15,793 nt of DNA, from the NCBI GenBank assembly GCA_002812745.2, contig NCSJ02000575.1:1-15793 (forward strand), read 5' to 3'. The position numbers were made by a program, and so were the translations under genes. The notes beneath the pieces are model-generated. The model was not told the origin of the DNA. It searched no databases and saw only the letters and a list, made by a program, of their open reading frames with translations. Origin of the DNA: Scytalidium lignicola (lineage: Eukaryota > Ascomycota > Leotiomycetes). Shown here piece after piece: positions 8,293-15,793 of this stretch (positions are counted from its first letter, which is position 1; each line of letters begins with the position of its first letter).

Positions 8293-9347
8293 ATGTTACA
8301 ATGGGCGGAGGTTATGTTTGGAGTTTGTCTAGGTATTACTATGGTTCCATTATATTTCTACATCAATCAACCAGAACCAAAATATAGAATGATACCACAG
8401 ACCCCAAACCCAACACCACCACCCTCGCCGAAATTTTACAACATTAGAACGTCATACAATGAATATGAGATCGTCGGTCTTATCACAGAACTGTTCGAGC
8501 TTTTACTCAAATTGGCTTATTTTAGTAATGATCAGGTTACGTGGCCACCTCAAGAAGGGCACAAAATCAACGAGACTTTATGCAAGGAACTTCACCTTGA
8601 ACCCGCTGTTATCTCATTAATGAAGAAAATACCATATGTGGATGAGAGAGTGGAGTTATTTCCTCGATCTTTTCCATATTCATTCCTAGATGACGATAAC
8701 ATCATTGCGAGCCGTGACCCAGAGAGGATTCCACCACATGAAGATCAAGAGAGTGATTTCAGAGTAAATAATCTTCTTCCGCATGATATAGCGTTATCGT
8801 ACCATTGGCGTGAAGAAGGATTGGCACTCGCGCTTGACACAAGTGAAAGTGTGTTCTACCCTATCGTTTAATTATTTTATAAAGCTAATAAGACTGCAGA
8901 CACTATTCGACTAATTCCGTGGGAAATATGGGGGGATGATCTTGTAGGCCTTGGGTTAGAACGACCTGAAGATCCAACACATTATCGAAATTTGCCTGCA
9001 CAACACGCACCATCTTATTTTCGAAGCCTAATTGAAAGGATTAAATCTCTGGAATTAATCCCCGCCGGCTCTGGCCAATTTGGGAGAGAATATCATGACT
9101 CTACTGACCACAAAGTAGTAAGTACTAAATTCCATCCTACAGCGCTTTGCTAACGGATTAGCGCAACGAAGTAAAAACACTCCTCACTGACATATACGGC
9201 TGGCCTGATGATTTCCGTCAGGATGCCTGGTTCCATGATGTAGAGGAAGTGTGGGATTACGTGATTCGGAAAGCATTGCGCGTTAAGGAAGAGAAAGCAA
9301 GGGAGAGGAGAAGCAATGTTCACGTATTGAACCGAAGCAAAATCTGA
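8293..9347 (+). CDS. Protein of unknown function, three exons, N-terminal hydrophobic segment
   Basis: The inferred exons 8293-8848, 8900-9117 and 9162-9347 give 319 aa. Intron 1 (51 nt) is GTGTGT ... GCTAATAAGACTGCAG and removes an in-frame TAA at 8869-8871. Intron 2 (44 nt) is GTAAGT ... GCTAACGGATTAG. After both, the frame is preserved to TGA. If intron 1 is not real, the gene has a nonsense codon and the first part alone is about 192 aa. The N-terminus has a hydrophobic stretch (about residues 7-24, FGVCLGITMVPLYFYI), then a Pro-rich linker (NPTPPPSP). The middle includes VTWPPQEGHKINETLC, LFPRSFPYSFLDDD and GLALALDTSE. After the splice comes TIRLIPWEIWGDD, then LERPEDPTHYRN, and a charged Lys/Arg/Glu-rich C-terminus (VKEEKARERR). 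Codon-level continuity across both introns supports a real gene. I do not recognise a named family or a catalytic motif. ATG 8293 is the first ATG in frame. Confidence 0.65.
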
Positions 9348-9884
9348 AAAGTTTTAGGGGCCTGGTCAGCGTTTATACTTCTACCCAGTAAGAAAGAATA
9401 ATCTTTCCATAAACTGGACGAGTTAATGATATGTAAGGTTCCTGTAATGTATTATTGATTTCTAAATTGTGAGTTATGAGTGCGCTTAATAATTACAATC
9501 TATATAGAGACAGAGCAACTATTGGTCATACATTTTGATCCTATTCTACTCTCTAGTAACATCTTTCATTTGAGACATATTAGCATACAAACTAGTTTAA
9601 CCGCATAAATCACACTTATTGAGATTGATGATATTTATTGAGGCAGAATTCATAAGGCCCACGCCAGAAGGCTGGTACCCCTTTATATGTTCAAAGATAT
9701 AGAGATTCTTGGTCTAACGTCCTAAATTCGCCCATATATACTCTAGTAACAACTATATGCAAAGAATCTTAAATATGTACAACGAAACGGCAAGCATTCT
9801 CTTCAAGAACATCAGCCATGGTTGCAAGCAACACCCCAATCTAAAGTCTCTCAGCTCGCCGAGTATAAGATAATAAGTCCTAGT
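9348..9884. other. Convergent intergenic region, no gene seen
   Basis: This region lies between the 3' ends of the convergent unknown gene (+) and LysM gene (-). It is AT-rich, with no long or protein-like frames. It presumably holds the two 3' untranslated regions, but I could not place polyadenylation sites. Confidence 0.55.
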
Positions 9885-10706
9885 TTAAACACAAAGGACT
9901 TGGCCGACATCGATATCACAGGCAGAATCCAATTGAGGGTTCAATGACTCCAATTCAGACAGAGAGATACCGAATTGCTGTGCAATAGCGAAGCAAGTGT
10001 CGCCAGAGACAACCGTAACGGTGTTGGGGCACGAACCTCCTGAACCGCCTGAGCCGCCTGAGCCACCACCAGCGACGCAGAGCACTTGGCCGACATCGAT
10101 ATCACAGGCAGAATCTAGGGAGGGATTCAATGATTCTAATTCTGAGAGAGAAATACCGGCCTCTTGCGCAATGGCAAAGCAGGTATCACCAGAAACAACC
10201 GTAACAGTCTCAGAACAAGACCCTCCAGAGCCGCCGGAGCCACCTGAGGAGCCACCACCAATAGACCAGTTCAAGACATTAATCTGCGAAGCATCGTTCA
10301 CGTTCTGGCCAAAGCCGGCCCACAGGTCAGTAGTCATATCGATAGAGTTCTGAGAGCCCTCGTTTGTGTCCGCAACGGCAGCCTGCTGGGTAACACCGTT
10401 GGTTGGATCTGTCATTGTGACGATCTGGCCACAGAGAGTATTGTGCTGGGAAGATCCGAAGGGTGCCATGACGGATGCGGGCATGGCGACTAGAGGCATG
10501 GAAGGAGAGACAACATTCGGGAAGTAGGTGCTCAGACCACAGGATCCTTCGGTAAAGAACGCTTGACGGGCTACTGCTGGGTCGCCGAACATGAAGAGTG
10601 ATCCTGGGTTGGTACCTGATGTAACGACCTGGCGCTTTGGGATTGCGGCTCCAAGGGCATTGGAAGCCAGAGCCAGAGCTATGGTGGGAATCACCAAGCT
10701 GTACAT
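9885..10706 (-). CDS. Secreted DPBB-like protein with two LysM domains
   Basis: This is a single-exon 273-aa secreted protein. A signal peptide occupies about residues 1-20 (MYSLVIPTIALALASNALGA), followed by a dibasic KR (24-25) that fits Kex2 cleavage. Residues about 40-149 look like a double-psi beta-barrel (RlpA/expansin/barwin-like) domain: GSCGLSTY (54-61, Cys56), VAMPASVM, NTLCGQIVTMTD (Cys92) and AVADTNEG, where the family has its conserved Asp. A Gly/Ser linker (150-163) leads to LysM 1 (164-211; Cys 164, 176, 201, 210). A second Gly/Ser linker (212-225) leads to LysM 2 (226-273; Cys 226, 238, 263, 272). Each LysM has the VVSGDTCFAIAQ and LSELESLNP core. LysM (CBM50) binds chitin or related N-acetylglucosamine polymers. 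Fungal LysM proteins act in the apoplast or wall, including as effectors that hide chitin fragments from host immunity. Binding and any effector role are inferred. The frame is complete, ending four nucleotides' worth of Cys-Val before TAA 9885-9887. Confidence 0.85.
   Translation of the reverse strand: MYSLVIPTIALALASNALGAAIPKRQVVTSGTNPGSLFMFGDPAVARQAFFTEGSCGLSTYFPNVVSPSMPLVAMPASVMAPFGSSQHNTLCGQIVTMTDPTNGVTQQAAVADTNEGSQNSIDMTTDLWAGFGQNVNDASQINVLNWSIGGGSSGGSGGSGGSCSETVTVVSGDTCFAIAQEAGISLSELESLNPSLDSACDIDVGQVLCVAGGGSGGSGGSGGSCPNTVTVVSGDTCFAIAQQFGISLSELESLNPQLDSACDIDVGQVLCV
9888..10217 (-). repeat. Tandem duplication of LysM-plus-linker unit
   Basis: LysM 1 (10074-10217) and LysM 2 (9888-10031) lie 186 bp apart. 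The encoded 48-residue units differ at only five positions, and long stretches are identical in DNA, for example the 20-nt word CTTGGCCGACATCGATATCA, seen near 9900 and again near 10086. The Gly/Ser linkers before each unit are duplicated as well. Confidence 0.85.
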
Positions 10707-12649
10707 ACCGGATGAATTGAATATAACTTGAAAGAACTAGAAGTTTGTTGCCTAGTATTCTAGAGAAGTTGATAGTTTAACTGTATGTGCAAAGAGCTGT
10801 GTTGCAGATCGTGGACTATTTCGACTGGAAGAGATAGTTCTACTTATACTCACAAATTTTGCTTTACCCTTGTATATGCCGAGAGGGTTGGGATTCCGAA
10901 GCAATTTTTCTTCTTCTTTCTCGTCACGTTTGTACGGCAAATTCCACAAGAGTTAGAAGTAAGTTTCCCAGAACTTACAGGCCTGTTTGAGCACACTTCC
11001 TATACAGTCAGCGACTAATGCTACGTTACCCCCAAATTGTGAAGAAATAAATTGTTATACAGTAGCATACACTTTAAATAGGGGGGTCTGGTGTACGCTT
11101 ATGGCCGTAAGAAGAGCCTAATCGGAGAGGCCGAATTACTAGGGTTGTAAGATTGGGAAGGGTGAGCCTGGTTTCACAAACCGTACGAGCCTTGTTGTTG
11201 CTCATAACAGTCTACCACTACCCAAACCTTAACAATGCGTATGTTTTAATGAAAATAAGGTGAGGTATCATAGCATTTCTCTACCGGATTTATTCCTATC
11301 AGACCTATATTGCCTTCGTACAGAAGTTTGGCGGCTGAAAGCGATGCGGATGTACACTGTAATACAGTATAGCCAGGGGCAGCAGTTTCGGAGTTTCCTA
11401 TCAAACACGTGGGGGACGAGGGATTTGGAACCACCAACCTGCACATGTTAAATTTGCAGCACCACGTTACGTAACTTGGGATGAACAGTCTAGAACCCTC
11501 TTCTACATTTTAATCTATTCGCAATTGTGGTGGCAAAATCAGCTCTGCATCCGGCACTTTCCAGACGGTAGGTGGTACCCAAATACCCTACGAAAGACCT
11601 GAGTCCTAAGGGAGAGTTGGCCGCGAGCGACAACATTTTCCGGAAAGCGCTATTTTTTGTTCTCCTATCTTGGCATCTAAGAAGCAAGCAATGAGATCCT
11701 TCAAAGAAGGGGTCGGCTTTTTGCGCCATGAATTGACGAATGGAGCTGCCCAACGACGTCAGCACGTCAGCACGCTGAAGTTACAGTGCATGCAGGAACG
11801 GACAGGAACGAGGAACGCGCTCTTTCGCTTTGGTTGCGAGACGTTTGGGCTGCAGCTGCAGCTGAGCTAAGAAAAGCCTCGGCCAACGCTTAAGAAAGCC
11901 TCTTCCAGCACGGTCCTAACTTAGTTTGTGAAGATGCCCGCAGGGCTCAACCATCGATTACACAGGCGCCATCGTCAGTCAAAAGACCCATTTATTGAAG
12001 TACCTCAAATTATCCCATGGTTCGGCTCAAGTCAGCCACGTTTATGCAGAGTACTCTTCTTAATTGGACAATTTGGAATTCCCCTTAGGGCCGATATTGC
12101 TGACCCGACCGCGCGTTCTGTTGCCTGCTTGAGTGCCTCCGCGGATTTTTTATGTTACCTAGACCTAGATGCTTACGATGCCTTCTATGAACCTGGATTG
12201 TTCTAATATGAATGCCTTGCATATGAGGCCTGCTATGCTGACGGTCATTTGTGCAACAGTCAGCTTATTTTTCGGTAGAATCATTATATACCCAGTAGCT
12301 ATCTTTCAGACGAAAATAATCCTTGCACAAAGAAGAGACGATTTATACTATTGCAGCACAATTTTTGTGGTTGTTCAAAAAGAGTATCGGGCAAGGTTGA
12401 TATTGCCTTAGATAACAGGTTTAAGTGCATTTAACCACAGTATCTCTCATTAAATGAGGAAGTATACTTATGAATCCATTACCAAGATTTACTAAATCTG
12501 CATTGCTTAGAGTAAAAAGGGTTTAGCTTCATTCTTATTGTTACTTGAACCACTTATCGCTGGTTGACGATATCTAGTCTAGCCTCGCAAGAGGTCTTCC
12601 ATTGTAACCACTATGTTACAAGCGTCTAAATGGTTTAGACAAATCGATA
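10707..12649. other. Long gene-poor region
   Basis: After the LysM promoter, no frame has family resemblance. Small open frames at 10785-11018 (+), 11490-11765 (-), 11928-12206 (+) and 12169-12411 (+) have atypical composition and overlap other open frames, so I do not call them genes. Visible structure comprises repeated AGGAACG words (about 11793-11817), adjacent GTCAGCAC copies (about 11758-11773), a 14-bp perfect palindrome GCTGCAGCTGCAGC at 11849-11862, and a tRNA-like but unconvincing segment near 11405-11470. Confidence 0.5.
10841..10848 (-). promoter_or_regulatory. Candidate TATA element of the LysM gene
   Basis: TATAAGTA on the minus strand lies about 135-142 nt upstream of the ATG at 10706. 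The intervening leader is rich in C, A and T, typical for a fungal 5' leader. The same TATAAGTA word precedes the other putative membrane/secreted protein gene (14923-14931). Confidence 0.35.
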
Positions 12650-13006
12650 TCAGCGGCTGGTCATACTAGTTGTGGGGATTAATAAACCGCCATGATGCGC
12701 CAAATCGTGGTAGAGAGCCTTCATATACGCATGTTGCATGAAACGTTGCAGAGAAGTGTAGAGATCTGGAGGGTATGACCTTCTGAATGCAGAAATATCA
12801 CGATGGTGCTCAATTATGTCCGGATGTCTTTTTTCCTCTTGATTGGAAAAATCTATAAGAAGAGATGGATAGTTCTCCATTTCAGAAGACACACTGGGCA
12901 GGCATAAGCAGCACTTCAAACTTACCATCTCTGCCCTGGACGCATCTCTCAGCTTCTCTTCGTCGCATTTTGAAAAGTGTACCCATGGGGATGAGATGGG
13001 GCTCAT
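12650..13006 (-). CDS. Doubtful ORF, unknown
   Basis: This is an open frame of 118 aa from an ATG at 13006. It starts MSPISSPWVHFSKCDEEKL and is His-rich toward the end (HHRDISAFRRSYP, YHDLAHHGG). The composition is protein-like, but I recognise no family. A GTAAGT ... CCCAG stretch of about 32 nt inside it (near 12895-12926) resembles an intron but is too short and lacks a branch site. No signal peptide or membrane segment is present. It could be a lineage-specific small gene, a relic exon or chance. Confidence 0.2.
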   Translation of the reverse strand: MSPISSPWVHFSKCDEEKLRDASRAEMVSLKCCLCLPSVSSEMENYPSLLIDFSNQEEKRHPDIIEHHRDISAFRRSYPPDLYTSLQRFMQHAYMKALYHDLAHHGGLLIPTTSMTSR

Positions 13007-13854
13007 TCAGAAAGGAAGTACCTCCGTGAGCTTCGCTCTCCCTCTGGGCTCAGCCCGGGTAGTGGCTAACTTTAATGTATTATGGGCTGAACGCTCAGAT
13101 GGTCTCTTCTGAAGATCCCTGCGCAGACGAAAAAAATGCACCATCAGCCCTAAAAAAAGCCATAATACAACCAGCTGTTACTGATGCCTAGTTGATTGTC
13201 AACCTGTAACGGAGGTTCTTTTATCCCGTTAGCACAGTAATGAAATACTGCCTGATCATATTAACATACCCCGAATGGAGGGTGCCGCTAGAGTAATTGG
13301 TAGGTATGTTGTATTCAAATCTAGGAGCTGCGTATCTCTATCAATGATTGCCGAACCTTTTTCTGAACTTTCTAGTGGATTTGACCATTGTCATCCCCAT
13401 GTGTTCATTACCTAATGTCCATTCAATAATAGGAAGTATCTCTTCTAAATTCACACTACATTAAATCGTTATTAAAGTTTATAATATATTTTAGAAAGAT
13501 TATTAACCATAATGTATAAGCATGGCCCTCTCTAAGAACTCTTTCTCGTGACTCTAGAGCCCTACAAACATATCTTTAGGCTTCGTCGAGTCTCAACTTT
13601 TGGACACATTAGCACATACTAAGCTTTTTCTTTACGATAAGTGTGTTTAGATGTTCAGGGCTGAAAACAATTAATATAATAAGATTTCAAAGTTAATTGC
13701 TGAGAGCACTGGTTATCGATATGACTGTAAGCCGAAATCTGCCCTTCTAAAGGAAACCCCCCACCCCCAACTTCCCCTAACCAGCAAAACATCATGGACT
13801 GCACCTCTCACGCTGTTACTACTACGACTACTGCTAGCATGACCCAGCTGGTGC
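13007..13854. other. Intergenic region with a foldback
   Basis: No coding signal was found. It contains a GGGCTCAGCCC hairpin near 13046-13056, the inverted repeat at 13076-13169, and a strongly AT-rich stretch from about 13430 to 13700. The 13713-14192 minus-strand frame overlaps the gene at 13855-14748 in another register and is taken as a shadow. Confidence 0.5.
13076..13169. repeat. 94-bp imperfect foldback
   Basis: TGTATTATGG at 13076-13085 pairs with CCATAATACA at 13160-13169, and just inside GGGCTGA (13084-13090) pairs with TCAGCCC (13144-13150). An A-rich insertion (13151-13159) bulges the right side. No clear target-site duplication was seen. It may be a decayed MITE or a local hairpin. 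Confidence 0.4.
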
Positions 13855-14748
13855 TTAGCCTGAGTCGCAGAACGTGTCGATACCTCCATATGCATTGGTA
13901 TACACCTCGCCGACGACGATCGAGTTCTGGCCCAGGCCATTGTTAGCTGGACTCGCGCCCAAGCAGAACTTGGTGGAGTAGTAGTCAAAGCCCTCGGCCC
14001 ACCCGTCGACGGAGTAATCGGCGCTGGATGCGGAAGCATTTGCGTCCTCATCAACGGCTTCCAGGAACTCGCCTCCCTCTTCCATGTTCTCACCATAGGT
14101 GTTGAAGGAGATCCAGTCCACCGTCTCGGAAGATTGACGCTTGGATGGCGCTGCCGCGGTACTTTTGCTGCTCTTGAAGGCGTCAAATCCATCCATAATC
14201 TGCCCTAGGCCGGACGTCGCCCCGATAGCCACGCGGATGACACCGTTGTCGTTGAGGGTGACCAGTCGGCCGAGCGTCATGTTCAAGCTGGAGAATGGGG
14301 AGCCGGTTTAGTTGCCGCCCCCCAAGGTTTCAAGCCACGTCACGGCTAGCAGTGTTGTATTATGCTTGTCCAGCATGGCACCGTACGTCAGGTTGAGCGC
14401 CTTGTGGGTGTCGGCATCGTAGTTGTGAGCGAGTCCGAAGGTGGTGTCGACGATTTGCTTGTACCCGTCGCGCTTGCCGAGTGCGGCTCCTTCGCCCTCA
14501 AACGTCCAGCCGACGGAGTAACCGTATGTCGCCAGACCAGAAGCAACTGATGTCGCCAATACCGCGATTGCACCCGCCGCGATGCAAGCAGATGTCCCTG
14601 CAATGGCAGTACCGACGCCGAAGAGCGCCAACCACATGGCGCTCGAGCACGTGGTATTTGCGATGGATGTACCGACCCATCCTATTGCGGCAAAGAACGC
14701 AACTCCAGACCCGAGAAAGAAAGTCGCCCATGCTCGTGCGAGAATCAT
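13855..14748 (-). CDS. Putative membrane/secretory-pathway protein with dibasic sites, unknown family
   Basis: The best model has two exons, 14339-14748 and 13855-14287, giving 280 aa. A 51-nt intron (14288-14338) reads GTGGCT ... CAACTAAAC ... CTCCAG and removes an in-frame TAA at 14308-14310. If it is not spliced, the gene is split by a nonsense codon after 146 codons. The N-terminus has two hydrophobic segments (about 8-30 and 37-73, the second very Ala/Gly-rich), which may be membrane helices or a signal sequence plus one helix. Dibasic KR pairs at 92-93 and 186-187 (spliced numbering) fit Kex2 processing. The part after the second is a 93-residue acidic segment starting QSSETVDWISFNTYGENMEE, with two cysteines (245 and 277) and the ending VYTNAYGGIDTFCDSG. 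Only two other cysteines are present (34 and 55). I do not recognise the family. A processed secreted C-terminal peptide is inferred, not shown. No motif assigns an enzyme activity. Confidence 0.6.
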
Positions 14749-15793
14749 TGTTGCGTTTGGTTGGCAATTGGCCTTGAGTATGCAACGAATGTTTGTTAGC
14801 TAGACTGAATGTCGACGGGATCTAGCAGAAATGTTGCAGGTTCGAGGGTTCTTAGCTAGAGGAGGGAGGATCAATGACAACAAAAGTGCTAGTCTGGGTT
14901 TGATAACTTAGTTCTCCTGGTGATACTTATACTTATTTTCTCTAGTATATAGCAGGCAGATTTCAACTCATTTTAACGCTAGGCTAGATAAGAGGCAGGA
15001 CCCCGACTATAGAACCTTCACATTTGAGCAGTCTGCGTTTGAGTATCTTGCTATACCCTGCGGCAGGATAGTTGCAGCAACACAGCTGCAGGCAATTTGT
15101 CACCACATTGCTAGGCTAGGGATATACCACAAAACTTGGAAACGTGGATAGATATCTTACTAGACTCTTCCGCAGGATATACGGAGTCTCTAGACTGGCT
15201 GACTTCTCATGGGCCGATCTTCTGCGTTCAAAATCTGACAAGTGGTCTTTTTTCTCACTAACCAAAAAGTAGAAAAAGACAAGCAGTTTGGTGAGAGGTT
15301 GTTCTAAAAGGCTCGGAGCTAGTATTCCTGTTGTCGAGTGGTGATGATATTCATGGAATATTTTTGAGTCGTCTGCATGGAACCCTACCCTAAGCGCCAA
15401 AGAATCAATAACGCCGTTAAGAGGGGTAATCGTGCCGAACTTGAAGCTTTGTCCCAAGGAAAGTAAAATAGCAAGAAGCGGGTTGAGAAGACGGTCTTGC
15501 CGACCACCTCAGGTTCTAACAACTTTGCCGTAAAGTTGCAGACGCAATCACTAATGACCGGTATCTCGAGTCCACTAAACTTAGCTGCGCCGGAGGTTAA
15601 GTCTGATTAAAGTAGACGAGCTCAGCCTTGGGGGTCCATTTTGATCTAGTCCCTGCAACTACAGCTCCTAATACGCCACCCACATGCATGGGGGAACTCT
15701 TACGTGCAACATGTCTGTGTGTTTGACCAGTTAGACATGTCTCGAAGCGATGTGGTGTAGGTTGACAGGAGGTCATAGGAGAATATAGCGCAG
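14749..15793. other. Intergenic to window end, no gene supported
   Basis: The first ~180 nt are the promoter of the minus-strand gene. Beyond that, a 113-codon minus-strand frame (15116-15457) and a stop-to-stop frame without ATG (15385-15606, containing LEIPVISDCVCNFTAKLL) are the only longish frames. They overlap in different registers and I recognise neither. They could be exons of a decayed gene continuing off the window, but the evidence is weak. The decamer GCTAGGCTAG occurs twice (14978-14987 and 15110-15119). Confidence 0.4.
14923..14931 (-). promoter_or_regulatory. Candidate TATA element
   Basis: TATAAGTAT on the minus strand lies about 175 nt upstream of the ATG at 14748. The leader between ends CCAAACGCAACA directly before ATG, a good fungal start context with A at -3. 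Confidence 0.3.

Noticed and set aside
9997..10353. Pro/Glu-rich plus-strand frame
   Set aside because: It is antisense of the Gly/Ser linkers and LysM domains; the proline-rich pattern is a by-product.
11405..11470. tRNA-like segment on the minus strand with a GGTTCCAAATCC word
   Set aside because: The T-loop word has an extra base, the T stem pairs poorly, the anticodon arm would have an 11-nt loop and no acceptor stem forms.
12895..12926. GTAAGT ... CCCAG intron-like stretch
   Set aside because: About 32 nt is shorter than usual fungal introns and no branch site is visible.
13713..14192. 159-codon minus-strand frame
   Set aside because: It overlaps the 13855-14748 gene in another register and has Arg/Ser-rich shadow composition.
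14362..14803. Several open frames on both strands
   Set aside because: They are shadows of the GC-richer first exon of the minus-strand gene, with no recognisable sequence.
15116..15457. 113-codon minus-strand frame
   Set aside because: It has no family resemblance and overlaps another frame with no ATG. It is kept only as a note in the intergenic entry.
1..15793. CRISPR array, defence island, biosynthetic core enzyme or retrotransposon
   Set aside because: No regularly spaced repeats, no polyketide or peptide synthetase domains, and no reverse transcriptase or integrase motifs were seen.

Overview
The window looks like an accessory stretch of a filamentous ascomycete nuclear genome. The evidence is short GT-AG introns (44-71 nt) with CTAAC/CTGAC-like branch sites, an NmrA-type reductase, an OrsD-like zinc-finger protein, and a secreted LysM protein with a dibasic Kex2-type site. 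A Leotiomycetes/Helotiales source is my impression only. I see no rRNA, convincing tRNA, CRISPR array or bacterial-type operon. One ambiguous base (n) lies at 1197.

Layout. 1-1239: no gene supported. 1258-2061 (+): GNAT acetyltransferase with two introns. 2062-2858: gene-poor, with a possible relic exon on the minus strand. 2859-3136 (+): decayed short-chain dehydrogenase (SDR) fragment. 3436-4699 (-): complete six-exon NmrA/isoflavone-reductase-like gene whose splice sites and frame I could follow throughout (317 aa). 4700-5333: intergenic, with a TATA candidate and an 84-bp imperfect inverted repeat. 5334-6077 (+): OrsD-like double zinc-finger protein. 6078-7000: little. 7001-7511 (+): 5' half of an arginase gene with an apparent GC-AG intron, cut off before the aspartate metal-site motifs. 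8001-8131: TA-flanked foldback element (MITE-like). 8293-9347 (+): three-exon gene of unknown function. 9885-10706 (-): secreted protein with a double-psi beta-barrel-like domain and two almost identical LysM domains. 10707-13854: long gene-poor tract. 13855-14748 (-): unknown protein with two hydrophobic segments, two dibasic sites and probably one intron. 14749-15793: nothing convincing.

The genes do not form an obvious pathway. The mix of intact single genes, truncated or decayed enzyme genes (SDR, arginase), foldback elements and secreted or membrane proteins fits a fast-turnover accessory region. The best leads are the DPBB-LysM protein with its recent domain duplication, the membrane/Kex2-type unknown at 13855-14748, the TA-flanked foldback element, and the arginase fragment with its non-canonical intron.
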